Positions 12,508 through 26,179 are shown, counted from the stretch's first letter. The stretch: 64,000 nucleotides of DNA from Paragordius varius (GCA_964247055.1 OZ176051.1:6448001-6512000); one strand, 5' to 3'. Made by a program: numbers and translations. The notes: generated by a model from the letters alone, not told the origin.

Positions 12508-15500
12508 ATGCTTATATTCTGGTACAAACTAAATAAATATGCCAAAATATCTAAAAAAATTTGTTTTGAAAAAAAAGTTCCAATTTTTCATACCCCTAGA
12601 TTTTTCACGCAATGTAATTTAGCATATGAGAAATTATATAATGCTAAAACGCATGCTTTTCAAAAGGATTGGTGTAAGAACTTTCTTGTCAGAGGCATAT
12701 CAGTGTAAAGAAGCATGGCATAGCAGACTTTTATCCCCAATACTGAAACATATTAAAATGGGTTAAAGTTACATTTATTTTTTAGACGATTATGCTTTTC
12801 AAATTATGCAAAAATACGAAAAATATAAATTTATCCACCGAATCGAAATCGATATAGTATTGTTTTTTAACATTTTATAGTATATAAACAAATTTACAAC
12901 AGATGAACATGCTGATAATATTAAAATATTGCTAGAAAAGTATTTTTTATTATAATTTAGGTTTCATACAACCAAATATTCCCAATCGTTGTTCGATTCG
13001 TCAAGTGCAGCAATTTTAAAATTATTTTTTCAAAAACAAAGATACGATGAATTGTTTCAAATTTTGCGTCAGCCTGTATTAGATTATTTTTATTTTAGGT
13101 TAATTTTGGTGTTTTTATTGACAACTTTACAGCCAACATCTTTATGGATACATTTCTCAAACAACAACGTTTCGACCGTAAAATTTGTTGCTTATTTTTT
13201 AGTCGCTTCGAAAATAGCATCGCAATTAATGCTCCAGGAATCCATTTATAATGTCAAATCACCCTACATTCCTAAAGATCCTATAAAGAAAAACCCGCTA
13301 AATATCAATATAGAAGAACCAATATATAGCCCCATTACTCCATATCTAGCAATGCATTCATGTTTAATGAACTTTACTAACGGTAAAAAAGCATCAGATT
13401 CCCCTGATCCTAACATTGAAAATAGCGACACAAACTCTAACGAGGAGCAAGTATAATATTTTTTACTTCTAGCTGTTTTTATAGTTAAAGGGAAATATTT
13501 ACTAATATCATGTTATTATTAAATAAATATATTGGCAAAAATAATATAAGAAAATATAAAATAAAAAGTTAAAATATCAACTTTTTCCAAAAATAATATA
13601 TAATTACATAATACTTAGAAACCATTACTCATGCTTTTATATGCCATTATATTCACAGTTTTAAATTACTATTAAGGATAATGATTATAGAAATTTGTTT
13701 TATTTTTCTTTTACTATGCTATTTTTTTGTTTAATCTTACCCAATTATAAATCGACATTTTATATTTAAAATTTAACATGAAAGTTACGAATTTTTTTTG
13801 CATTTTTTACTTATATGCACTTTGGAAAAAATGAATTATCCCTTAAAAATTAGAAATGATAATTTCATTATAACTGGCACACATTGTATAGCTGTATGTT
13901 CGAGTTCCCTACCTCAAACCATACTATTTTGATGATCATTTTGATATACTCAGTTTGGATAATGTGATGCAGCCTGAAAATTTATTGTTGGGAAAAACAC
14001 TGAGCTATGTTAGCGATTTGACTGTTAACCAAGATTGCTTTAATAACATAATTGGTATTATTTTTTTCAACTTATTTATTTTAATTTAACAATTTACATT
14101 AAATGACACATAATTTTTTGTTGATGATCATAGGTCGAAGTGCGCATCTCTTGGGGTTAGGTTTATGGCGTAAATTTGATAAAGCCTGTACTCTTTTAGA
14201 GGCATATGTTCAGGAAGATTCTGAACCCGCAATTACTAAAGATTCGGTTTGTAATTGAAAAAAATATATTATTTTATAATATTGCAATTATAATTCAGCT
14301 AAATTTATATGAATTTATTGGGGTTATTTTTCGATTACTACTGGTAATCTTTTTCAAACGTAAAAATAAAATTAAAATATAAACTAAAATTTAAAGTATA
14401 AAGCAAAAAGATTTAATGAGGTATAAAACTCTTGTGGCATTTTTGCATTTACCATAGAAATATAAATAAGAATTGTGCTAATAAATAAATTTGTGATAAT
14501 TTAAAAAATATATTATTTTTTCTAAACTGAAGTAAAACTAAAATTAGAATTTACAGGTTCCGAAACCATTGGTATTGTATATCTTCGGTTTATTTCCTTT
14601 TATTTTATAAGTTATATAATATTGTTTTTCACATCGTAATATACCGGATGTGTAAAAAAATGTAGCCTTTTTGTTAAGATTTTAACCAATAAAAATTGCG
14701 TTTTTAAATAAATATCATACAAAATTATTGTTTTTTTTATTTAAAAGAATAAGCTATAAAATTCTCACCTTGAATATATTTTCAGACATTTCTAAATTAG
14801 CTCATATCATTAATTTTAAAGCTATTTTATTTTTTTTTATACCTTACAGGCTGAATTTTTTATCCAACAATTCGATGCATACCGAACTGAAGTGACACAA
14901 ATTATGGAATATGAAAAGATGCAAGCCTCTAAGCCAAAAAGACATTTACCCCTTTTCGATTTTGATCAACCGCCACCCTTTAAAGTACCGTATGATTTGG
15001 ATGCCCTTCAAAAATCTTGTGAAGTATGGTTAATTTAAAACTTTAATCTTTTTTTCACATCTGAAATTTTAGTTTTAAACTTTCTTTTGAGTCTTTATAA
15101 TTAATCTGTCTATATTCGTTTGCCTATTTTTTACGTTTTAATAGTGGAAAACTTAAATAGAAAAGTGAAATTTCAAAAACAGCTTGTAATTGATTTCATT
15201 GTTTATTCGTAACATATATTTATATTGACTTGTATTTAAAGAGTTTTAGAGTAAATTTGGGAAATATAAAAATTAAAAATTTATTATATTTAATCTATCA
15301 AATAAATTTACCTCTGCTCTTTATAAAAACATAATGTATTATTTAATTTTTTTATAATATATTTTAATTTGCAGAAACAATCTGCCATATGAATAATTAA
15401 TTCATAACTAAACCATTGTCATTTCGAAAATAATTTGATCTTAAATTAAATTAACGAAATAATCTTTATAATACATTATGATGTTAAAGCATTCAGCTTT

Positions 15501-16888
15501 AAAAATAATCATTTTCATATTACTTGATTAATTTTTTTTTAAACGTGATGAATGTATACTACGTTGAAAGCCTTTCTTCCAAAGATTTTAATATTATTTT
15601 GATTTAGAAGCACAAAAATATTTTAATCTGAATAAATTTAACATGGACCTTATAGATGTTTCATATAAGCTAAGCATTATTTTACGGATGATTTGTTTAT
15701 TATATAATTTACCAAAATATTCCTATCTAAATACATGTTTAATTAAGTCAGAAGGCCGCGAATAAAAAAGACAAAAAATGTGAAAAAAATGTTTCCCATA
15801 AATAAACCAAATTATTTGTTTGCTTCACTAAGTTTTAATTTCATTGATATTTTTTTCTATAAAAAAGGTAAAAAAATTGCAAAATTCGATTTTTTAGAAA
15901 TCAATAATCCCATATATATATATATATATATATATATATCTATATGTATGTATGATAAAATTAATATAAATATAGTTAAAATACTTTTAAAAAAATAATA
16001 ATGTTAAATACACTTCTTTACGATCATAACACTTTTTTTAATAGACAAACATTTTGTTCTAAAAATATTTCTATCTCCAATAAGATTTTAGATTTTTTTA
16101 AAAAAATAAAATATATTTTACATAAAGTAGGCATTTTGGTTTGATTAATAATATATATTTTAATAGAGATAGATACTTTTTTTACATTAATCAATATATA
16201 AAGATTTGCGCCTAATAAAAAATCCAATAATATTATTTAAATAATAATTTTAAAATTATGACTTATATAACAAATTAATATTATCAGAAGATGCTTAATT
16301 AGTGTGATTTATTCTACATGATATATTTTTTTATACATGCAATAACAACATTACGCAAGTATAAATAATTTATTAATCAACGAAACATATATCTTAAGAA
16401 AATTTTATACATACTTTGCTTTAGGATAGCATTAAAAAGTTGCATACACAAAACAAGGTTTCTGACCTATCTTCCCTCCTAGATTTATCAGCCAAAAAGA
16501 CACAAGCCAAAGTTCAACGTTATGAACAAAGCGATATAGAAGCACAACAAAAATTATTTTTGCAATGGAACAAGGAACGATTAATTAATTTGGAGGAAAA
16601 AGTATCTGTGTTTTCTTGCAACATGAAATCTCTAATTTTTTTTCTCACTATATATATATTCTTTCTTTTTAGGCTATGGATGCGTTTAAGCAACGCAAAC
16701 TCAAAGAAATTTCCAAGCAAAAAGCCAAATTAGATCAAGAGGAAATGCGACTGACATTTTTTGATCGTGAAAAGGAGTTAGAAATAACCTTAGACAAGGC
16801 ACAAAGGGTCCGAGATTTACTTTATGCCAAAAAAATGAAAGGACTCACCTCACCTTTTAGATCATCCTTTGAATATATGAAAGAATGA
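12508..16888 (+). CDS. MRPS27: mitochondrial small ribosomal subunit protein mS27 (11 exons)
   Basis: mS27 is a PPR-type protein of the mitoribosomal small subunit. Exons: 12508-12673, 12786-12856, 12881-12939, 12961-13075, 13099-13177, 13203-13450, 13892-14054, 14134-14246, 14850-15023, 16425-16601, 16673-16888. All phases agree, giving 526 residues against about 414 in human. The joined core reads LEKFHTTKYSQSLF, then LRQPVNFGVFIDNFTANIF and MDTFLKQQRFDLASKIASQL, matching the remembered human LYKFRHSPN.., VQYGIFPDNFTFNLL and [20 protein letters not shown]. The C-terminus is a charged helix with the pattern YEQSDIEAQQKLFLQWNKER (human YEQNLQQWHLDLVQ). The N-terminus is basic and hydrophobic, as expected of a mitochondrial presequence. 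The start ATG lies in repeat-like DNA, so a further 5' exon is possible. It converges with the GPCR gene downstream. Confidence 0.87.
12857..13202 (+). other. four ultra-short mS27 introns (24, 21, 23 and 25 nt)
   Basis: Introns at 12857-12880, 12940-12960, 13076-13098 and 13178-13202. Donors are GTATTG, GTATTT, GTATTA and GTAAAA; acceptors are TATAG, TTTAG, TTTAG and TTTAG. Two of them (23 and 25 nt) change the frame, and only their joint removal gives the conserved block NFGVFIDNFTANIFMDTFL followed by ASKIASQLMLQE. The unspliced frame is open as well but does not match the family. Confidence 0.85.
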
Positions 16889-17425
16889 AAATGGTGTGTG
16901 TTTTATACTACTTTTTTACAAATTATAATAAATATAGATTAAATTTTATCATTTAATTTTACTTTAGGTAACATTCTGTTTTTAAATACTTAAAATTTTA
17001 TATATTCATTAATTTAAAGGGCCTCCTTCCTTTTTGGTAATATCGAAAATATATTCATTAGAATAATTCGACAAAATTATATATATACATATTTATTAAT
17101 GTTAGCAATAAGGTTAAGAAGCTTGATAAAATCTATTTAAAAATAACCATGTTATACCATCATTTGTTAAAATATTTGTTTCATCATAGGGTCACATAAA
17201 TTTCATCCAATTGGCAATATAGCGCACGGTACATAAGAACAAATGGTAGAATTAAACAATTTCTTTCTATCCTATAACATCAAATTTGTTTATTCTCTAT
17301 GATAAAAAATTGTTTAATCATACGCTACTTATTGTATTACCTCTTGGTCAATATAAATGCGCATACTCTAAAATATGGTAAGGCTTAACTATCTCTGTAT
17401 ATTTGGTTTCCTATTCGTTACTTCA
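16889..17425. other. convergent intergenic spacer, no gene seen
   Basis: About 540 bp between the stop codons of mS27 (plus) and the GPCR (minus). It is A/T-rich with AATAAA-like words near 16,925 that could serve mS27. No repeat or open frame of note was recognised. Confidence 0.6.
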
Positions 17426-20400
17426 TTATAAATCTTGTGGAGTTGTATCACATTGGAGATGAAATTTTTTTGTGATTGGTATTGTAAAGTCGGGTGATAA
17501 CATAGTTTTTCCGCTTTCTTTCTCGGAGGAAAAGGAAGCCCCTATGTTTGTAAAAATTACATTCTCTTGTCCCGGTTTTATTAAAAGTCTTTTTTTGTCC
17601 TCCTTCGTAACCATGTTTGCATTATTGTTGTTTCGATTAACTATGGTGAGCGTTTTCATGTGATTATCCACCATATCATCTTGATTATCGAGTAAGCTGT
17701 TGTTTTGGTTTTGAGAATTTTCATTGAAAACAACCCTAGTTGTCATTGTTTCTCTCCGAACTACTGATGCTTTATGAACGCCTGAATTAAACATGACCGT
17801 AGGCTCACGTTCTAAGTTGGTTGGATTATACCCTAGAAGCGAACAACACGACATTCCTTGGAGACAGAGACAGAATCGAGATTGGAGAAGGGCCGGAGGT
17901 ATGATTGCGATACCGCACTTTACAAACGGTTCAATGAAAATGCGACGGAAGGCTTGGCGAAACGATGAATTGAAATAAAGGTAAACGGCCACGTGGAGCC
18001 AATGATCTGTCATTATTAACATGTTGTGCACGTGTTCAACTATAAAACTTATTTTTATCTCCTGAAATGCAATCTCAAGTATAGTCATCACATAAAATGG
18101 GATCGAACATATGGTATATAAAATGAGGATAATAACGACCATTTTGATGGCTCTTTGGTTACGTTTAAGGGATGAACTTGATAAAACTTTTTTTCGTTTT
18201 GAATCTGACTGTTGTTGACTTTGCGATTGCCGATGGTGTTTATAATTTTCCATGGTGTAGGAAGCATTAATAGTATCTGGTTTTGTCGGAGATTTTAATT
18301 GCACTACCAGAGGTGACTTTTGAGTTGTAATGTTGTTGTCACCCTTTTGGATAATTGATGCTCTTAGCTTCTTGAACCCGCCAATCCCATTTTTGTTGCC
18401 AGATGGATGCTGTTTTAGCGCTATTTTATTAGTAGTATCAGATAAAGTTGATTGCTTTATTTGTTTATTCCAAGCATCCTTATTTGAGTTACATTCTTCA
18501 TCTAAATCAGTTTCTTTAACTATTGCTGTAGTTGTGCTCATATCATCATACTTTATATTGTTTTCGCCATGTAAGTTTGTTGGTTGTTTATGATGTTCTA
18601 ACAAAGATGGAGTCAACGAGAATCTAGCTCCATTCAATAGTTTCCGATTTTTGGCTTGCTTAAATCGCCATTTAGTTTGATGATTTGCCATTTTAACGCT
18701 AAAATTTTTGATGAATAAATTGCTCTCGTTTTCCATCATCTTATTGAGGATTGGGCTACTTGCGCTGGCATTTTTTAGGCCTGTTTTTGTTTTCCCACCA
18801 CTCCAAAGCCGAATAATGATGATGGAATAAAGCACGCAACATGTAAGGACGGGAAAACCGCACCCAATCGAAATTTGGAGGGATATCATGAGGAGATTTT
18901 CAAACTTTGTGAATTGGCAAAACATACGGGATTGATGGTTAAATACGTGTTCAGTTTTACGCGTTTGCAGCAGCACAATAGAAGGGGTAGCCGCTAAGAT
19001 TGAACATAACCATATCAGGCCAATAGCTATTTGCGTTTGATATTGGGTGAAACCTTTTTTGAAGGGCGTAACAATCGCCCTAAAACGGTCAATAGCTATC
19101 CCCAGTTGTGAATAGGCACAACAATACCCCGTTAAATTGTTAAAGAAAGTTACGGCTATGTAGTAATTGCATCGGATGTATGGGTTGAAATCATTACCGA
19201 AAAATGTGATTGTCACAAACAGTGGTACCATACATGCCCCTAAAAAATTAATATGAATCATTAAATATGAATAATTTATATTAATGTTTCATTTTTATAG
19301 TTTAATAATATATGCATTTTCATGCATATACTATGGCGTCGTAAATATTAATTGGAAAAAATAGAAATCAATAAATAATTATCATATCATTATATCTATA
19401 AAACACTCACTTAAAGGTTGTAGCTGTCAAAAAAAGAAATTTAAGTTTAACTTAAAAAATTATCTTTATGATTGATGAATGCACTCCGATTTCTTTGAAA
19501 TATTTCGTAAAAAAATAGATATTTCAATTTTGTTAAATATATTTAAAATTATTTAACACGGATGCATATTTATCAAATAAACTCTATATGTTAGTTATAA
19601 ATATAAATTTCTCAAACCCTAATTTTTAGATGTAATAAGGATATTTAGAATTTAAATAAATATGATCGGCGAATTCGTAACTCAAATACAAAGAGCCATT
19701 TTAAAGTGTTTACACTCTTCCCAGAAAGATTTCTTCGGGTTTTAAATTGTATTGTATTGATTAAGTAAAACAAATGTCGAAAAATATGAAATTTATTTAA
19801 CAATTCGATTTTATATGAAATGCCGCACTCTTTGGTCCCACACACAAAATAAAATCTATCCATAATCAGTTGATAAAAAGACAAAATTTAAATGCCTATA
19901 TAAATTGTGTTTTTTCCAAAGTTTTGCAAATAATACTTGGAAAAAATATAAAGTAAGGAAATAATTTTTCAAAAAAAATATTGTGTTAATCTTTTTACCA
20001 AAAAATTATATGCATATATGTATAAAGTCAACAACAATAACCTCTAAGTAAATACGAGACACCTAACGACATTAAAAATTTGGATCCATTAGAATGTTGG
20101 ATATGTCTGATAGATGACGCTCTTTGCCTTATCAGTGTTGTAAGACGGTGAAAAGAATTTGCTCTCGATTTCAAATTAAGTATGCCCCCATTTCCATTGC
20201 TATAATTTGAGGGCGCTAAAATATTAACTGCAATGTTTGTGGTGGTATTTAAAGCCAGAGGCCATAAACTCAATCGTTTGTAACTGTATTTAAAAGCGGT
20301 ATTTACTCGTTTCTGTATGTTATTTGTAATGGAATATCTCCCCAAACCCGATACACTGCTGGCTGAGGAGGGGACATTCAAAAATAATTTACGCTCTGTG

Positions 20401-20534
20401 AATGGGTCTGCACTAATCATGATTACCAACAAGACTGTATTCAAGTAAGTTATGAGGATACATACAAGGCAATATCCAACAACTATACAATAATAAGTTA
20501 GATTATCAAGGTAAAATCCTGTCACGAATTTCAT
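17426..20534 (-). CDS. atypical rhodopsin-class (class A) G-protein-coupled receptor, 2 exons
   Basis: Exons 20534-20042 and 19239-17426 join in phase 1 across an 802-nt intron, giving about 768 residues. TM1 is near residues 12-42. A hydrophilic stretch of about 105 residues follows before TM2 (SLGVSYLLRGACMVPLFVTI, across the junction). TM3 has the disulphide Cys (RCNYYIAV) and ends AIDRFRAIV, a DRF form of DRY. TM4 carries the conserved Trp (GLIWLCSILAATP). Loop 2 has the partner Cys (RMFCQF), and TM5 has Pro. Loop 3 is very long, about 230 residues, Ser/Lys/Asn-rich. TM6 (YTICSIPFYVMTI) lacks the CWxP Trp, and TM7 (HVAVYLYFNSSFRQAF) lacks NPxxY. Position 3.32 is Thr, so it is not a typical amine receptor, and the sodium-site Asp 2.50 is Tyr. 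Ligand is unknown. Confidence 0.85.
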
Positions 20535-23500
20535 TTTATAGCCATGAATAACATATCAAAGTTTGGATTTAAATTCATCCATCCATCATAAAAAAATGGG
20601 GGAGAAATGTATCATAAAATGATCTCATCGGCATAAAAGAGACTTAAATAAGTTATATCAGAAGAAGAGCGTTTTTTAGGAATATAGAGTAATAAATAAA
20701 TAATGAGCTAATTGTTAATTTTTTTCTCGAAATATATCTTCTAATGAAAAAAAAACATATATTTCATTTTCCAAATATGATGGATGTTAAATACGTCAAT
20801 ATCAATCGCTTATAAAAATGTAAAAAAGTAGTAATTAAATTTTCAATAGTATCCATATATACTAAAATACATTTAAATAATTAATTATTCCATCCTTCCC
20901 TGTATGTATGATATACAATAAAATAAAATCAATATTTTATAATTATCAATTATGAAACTTTTTCCTTTTTAACTAAATTATAAATAGACCCATTACTTTT
21001 ATATTTTTTAATTGGGCCACGCATAAATTTTTATTTATTTTTTGATTTTATTTTTTCATAAAAAATATATTATAATTTTTAAATCAAGGAAGATATTATA
21101 TTCAAAATTTTTAACAATATTTTTTTAATTAGATATATTAGGATATTTTAACTTTTTTTGGTTTTTAGTAAAAGAGCAATACATACATATACTTATAATT
21201 TTCAACACAATGTTAATTTAAACAAGGATTACTCATAAATTATAAATTATGGTATATATAATATATATGAGATTTTTTGATTTTGAGACTTAAGACTGTG
21301 GTTTTGTTTTATATAATATATAGAAGATTAAATTATTATCCATTATTTTAGAGCACATATTACCAAAAAAAGAAATCGATTTTTATTTATAGATATACAT
21401 TTATTAGTGTGACTTAAACCAAATATTTAGATGGAATAATATATATATTAGATTTTGTTACATACATTTTTTTGAAGTATGTACGAAATTATAAAAAATA
21501 TTGGAAATTTTTTTATAGAATCGTTAAAAAAAGTTAATGTAATATTGAGTTTATTTAGCAATTTTTAATCTCATTTATGTAAAACTAATTTCCTGTCAAA
21601 ATTAAACCATTTATTTTGTATGACACTTGCCGAAACATAACAAAATAGATATGGAAATATTCCCATTCAAACAAAACATAAAATAATAGTTTTAATCAAG
21701 GATTAGTTAGCATCATATTAAAAAATATTAAGTTTTGGTATCAGAAAACTATGATTGTTTAAATTCAAAAAAATCTAACGTGTTTGGAAAAATTCCAATT
21801 ATTATCATCCCAAACAAAAAACGCTTATTTCGACATCTGAATAACAATTAAACAATGAAACAGCAATTATTTCTGATTTAAAAATTAAGGATCATGGCAA
21901 TTTTAATTAGATACCAGATATGTAACGTATGAAAACGGAACAAAAATAAAAGATTTATAGTTTAAAATTTAAAGAATTAGAAACTTTATATTATCATACA
22001 TACTAAGAATTTTATGAAAGGTGTAATAGGGGTTTGAGCCCAAAAATCTTCATTGATAAAAATTGGGTTATTTAATCGTATTATGTAGCAAAAGTTATTG
22101 AACATTTCATGACCTTATGGGGTAGTTTTATCCATAGCGATTTGAAATTTAAATATCATAAATAATGATTATTAGGCCGAAATCAAAGGTATGCTTTCTT
22201 TAGCATAGTTGTATAATACAAAAAAATGTAAATTGTAAAAAAATTCTCATCTCAATTTTTTTCACCGCCATTTTTTTTCTTGAAATTTTTTTTGAATCGT
22301 TTAATCAACACGCAAATAAATGTATATTATGGTTAAAAAGTGTAAATAATTAACTTAGCAAGCTTTCAGGTTGCAATTTAGCAAAAATTTGATATTTGAA
22401 TAATCAGTTGTTTGTTTCGTGTTATGGAGCTGTCCCAATTTTAGACTCTGAAGTAAAAATCTGTAAATATAAACCCTTTTATCTAATACATGAGAACAAT
22501 GTTTGATAATTAAATTTTAACCAATAACTTTCAAAAGTATATATTTACAAAATTGAACTCTGGGATATAAAACTATCCCAAAGGGTAAACTAGGACAAAA
22601 AAGTGAAAAGATTATGAAGTGTTCACTGTTAGTCTTTCGATCAATTATCGATAAACAATTTTTATCCAACAAATATCTTATCATACTAGAGTGTTTGATA
22701 AGTGGTATATAATAGTTTGAAAACTAGTTTTTATCCAAAAATAGCGACATTTTTAGGTTAAAGTTTGGTGTGAGTACTAAATTATTTAAATACCAATTTT
22801 ATAAGTTTAAAACAAATTATAATCTTTACAAATAGGTATATAAGGCTTAAAGAAAATTATGGAAAAAATCTGTAACATACGATACAGCATATTATCAAAT
22901 GACCAAGAATATGTGAATTTGATCACATTAATGAATATACTGTATTTTTCTTAAGGTTCAAACAAAAAACAACTATCAATTAAATTTTGGGGTGCAAAAA
23001 ACATTTTTACGGAAAATGGCGAGTCCTTTTCCTCATAACGTTTTAATTTTTGTGCGCATTGTGTCATTAAAAGAATCTGATTATTTGGCAGTTTACCCGC
23101 AAAAAGCGTTCAAACAAATGGCAGTTATATTTTTTTTATTATGTTATAAAAATCTAATAAAATATTAAAAGTGCCCATATATTTTTTTAATTCAAAAGTG
23201 CTGCCCACAAAGCCATTCTTGATCAAGTGATACATTGGATTATAAAAACATCAATGTCCCTTTTGTTATTGCCAAAAAAACAATGATTAAAGAAACGATA
23301 TATGTTTAAGATAATTATAGATTAATTTAAAACGAAAGGGTGGTCATGTTAACCCACATTCGTAAAAATAGTAAATAAATAGTTCAAATATAAAAGTTTT
23401 TTATTCTCTAAAGATACGCTTAAACATTGATCCCAAAATATGAAACAAGATTTATTTAAATTTTTGATTATTATTTTTATAGTTTAACTCGAAGGCAAAA

Positions 23501-24630
23501 ATTTAGACAACTAAGGGTTAATTTAGCCATCATAAGCTTATTTACCGCTTTCAGGCTATTAGTAAATATATTATAAGAAAATCAAATGGATTTAGCCTTA
23601 AAGTATATCAAAAACAGTAAATTTTAGGTAGAATTAACTAAAAAATTTACAGAGAAGAAGCGCAGTTTTAAACTATGTTTTAAATTAAATCTAATTAACT
23701 GAAAGTTTAAAAAATTAATTTTACAATTTTAGCTAGAAAACGCCGCTAATTTAATTAAAATTATGCTTTTCTCTAGCTAAATAAAGATTATTTAGAGTAA
23801 ATTTATTAACAATTTTATAGATAAGGACATTGAGCACGATAACTACTAAAATTATCATGGGTTTATAAATTATTTATCAATCTGATAGAGTTATTTTATT
23901 TAACGAAAACAATTTTTTCTTATAAAAATTAGGATTGATAAATAATTCACATTAAATTTATTTATTATAAGTCAAAGCTTTATTACGTTCACAATGTAAT
24001 AAATTTCATTATTGCAGGTTAAAGTCCTTTATCCAAAGAGAAATTTTCAAAGAATTATATTTTACACTAAAACAAAAACTAAAAAACGATTAAATATTAT
24101 TCATATTGATAGTCTAAAAAATTTTTATGTGGACTATTTTCATGATGTGTGAATTACCTTTTATTGATCATTTTTGTAAAGATTATTTTAATTAAAATAT
24201 ATCAGGATATTAAAATTATTAGCTTGTTATTTATATATTAAAATGCAATATTTTATGTTTTTACTCTATTAGTTAACTGTTGACTAAATTGCTTTTTAAT
24301 TCTAGTTTAAAGGTACTTCCAATGTCCATAGTAAAAAATAAAATTACATAAATATTTTTAGCCTGAATTCAATTCAAAGCTATTAAATCCTTGACGGTAA
24401 GGACTTAAGTATTCAGACATACTTTTTAAATGGCAATTTGGCTCAGCAATTTATTTTTTAGCAATGTAATTATTGTGAAGCAAATTGGGAACATTATGAA
24501 AAACACTATTATCTGCTAATGCTAAACGTACCTCCTAAATTTATCAAAACCGTTCGTATTTAATTTTAAGTTAGATATAAAAAATTAAATTTGCAGCATT
24601 TTAATCAACATGCTAAAATGATCAAAATGT
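20535..24630. other. gene-poor DNA, with one copy of an old dispersed repeat
   Basis: No gene recognised in about 4 kb upstream of the GPCR start. About 22,230-22,680 is similar, in the same orientation, to 49,860-50,220: both carry gtaaattgt..aattctcatct, then atacatgaga..gtttgataatta..aaccaa, then aactttcaaaa, then a block ending in agtgtt. The rest is A/T-rich without structure I can name. Confidence 0.5.
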
Positions 24631-24634
24631 TTAG

Positions 24635-25930
24635 CACAGGTGTGTCCAACACAAATGGCATCGAGAGCTTAAAAAATGGGGGACTGCATTTGAAATATAT
24701 ATGGCATGAAAAATTTATTAAGATTTCAAACGTAAGAATGTAAAATTAAAGCACAATATAACATTTTCCTTTATCCAATTAACTAGATTTATTAAGAAAA
24801 ATTGGTTAAGAAATTTTAATTTTAGTAAGATTTTGTGGTCTCAGAGGGCCGCCCTCAAACCGCGTATTCCACTGATTTAGCATGATTTACTTTGAAAGAT
24901 GTTCTTACAAAATATTGTGCTTATCAACCATGCGTCTAAATACTATAAATCGCGCTCCAATTTGACATTTCATTTCTAAGCAAAGAATTTTCTTTTTAAA
25001 ATAATATTATTTTGTAAATATGCGTGACTTTTATTTAATTGAGCCTCTTATTGATATCTGAATGAAGCAGTTTTAGACACAAACTACGCCAATAATTAAC
25101 CAACTTTAGGAAAATCACTCAATTGCTTTAATAGTCCAATATACCCCTTTTATATATATGTGAGTATAAATTAAAGTTTGCAGTTTTTGTTTTTAAAAAC
25201 CCCAAGCTGATGTGACTATTCTTCTTATCAAAAATTAACCGCTCTAAAACTGTGGAAGGATAATCCAGATATAAAACCTGATTTTCATGCAAATATTAAT
25301 ATAATATAATCATACACATGAACTCTGAAAGACAATAATATAGAACACTAGTTTTTATAGAAAGTTTAAAATTTAAAGCTTCCATGTTTTCAACCCAAAG
25401 TCAATATAATTTAAATAAATAACATAGGCTTTAGTTGATGATTCAAGTCGTTAAAGCATACCAAATATTCTAATACATAATGATAATAGACAGTTCAGAG
25501 TGTCTTTTTAACATGTTCTATCTATTACCACATGTGAAACATGGTTTCGAAATAAATTTGTGATTTCATGTGAAAGAAAGCGGGCGATTGGTAGCCGCAC
25601 AACTGAGAAGTCGCTAAAGTGAAGAGTTATTGAATGTTGATTCAACTCAAATTTAGCAATCGGAAGCATTATCAGGGGTATCCAACATAAATGGTTTGCG
25701 AACTGCATTCGAAATATATATGGGCATAAATGTTTTATGACAAACAACTGTAAAATGCAAACACAATATAACTTTTAATTCGTGGTAACTGGATAGACTA
25801 ATTCGGAAAATATGTAGAAATATCATTTTTTCAATATTAGCTCATTCTTGCAAATTATGAATTTCCAAATCAGACGTGAACCGCACATCTCGGGTAGCCA
25901 CCTGAATATCTCAAAAACTATATGAATAGT
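24635..25930. repeat. two copies of a hAT-like terminal repeat
   Basis: At about 24,635 (caggtgtgtccaacacaaat) and 25,674 (caggggtatccaacataaat) related sequences begin and stay similar for about 130-200 bp: gcattcgaaatatatatgg.., then caaacacaatataac. A CAGGGGTGTCCAAC start is typical of hAT terminal inverted repeats. Each is followed by a GC-richer segment (ggccgccctcaaaccgc near 24,850; gaaccgcacatctcgggt near 25,880). A third, inverted copy lies at 41,090-41,215. No hAT transposase was recognised. The 79-codon minus-strand frame at 25,508-25,747 overlaps this repeat and is not called as a gene. Confidence 0.5.
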
Positions 25931-26179
25931 TGTCTGGTCGTAAAGGCCAAAACCAGCACCATGAGCATCCTAACATTTTCCTATTTTAATATATAAAAAT
26001 AAAGATCAGCAAATTCGGTATCCGCCCAATTTAAATTAACGTCAAATCGAAGTGACTTGTGAAATCCTGCTATCACAAAAAATCATCTTTACATAGAATT
26101 GGCGGATGTGATGAGTAATGACTTTATTTTGGAAATCCAAAGAGGATTAATGGTTTTCATGTCAAGCAATTCTATCGAC

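Noticed and set aside
17472-18593. Plus-strand frames antisense to the GPCR
   Set aside because: Shadows of the long minus-strand receptor exon.
19645-19884. 79-codon minus-strand frame inside the GPCR intron
   Set aside because: No transmembrane segment or recognisable motif, and the two receptor exons join perfectly without it.
25508-25747. 79-codon minus-strand frame
   Set aside because: It overlaps the hAT-like repeat at 25.67 kb and matches no known protein; probably chance.
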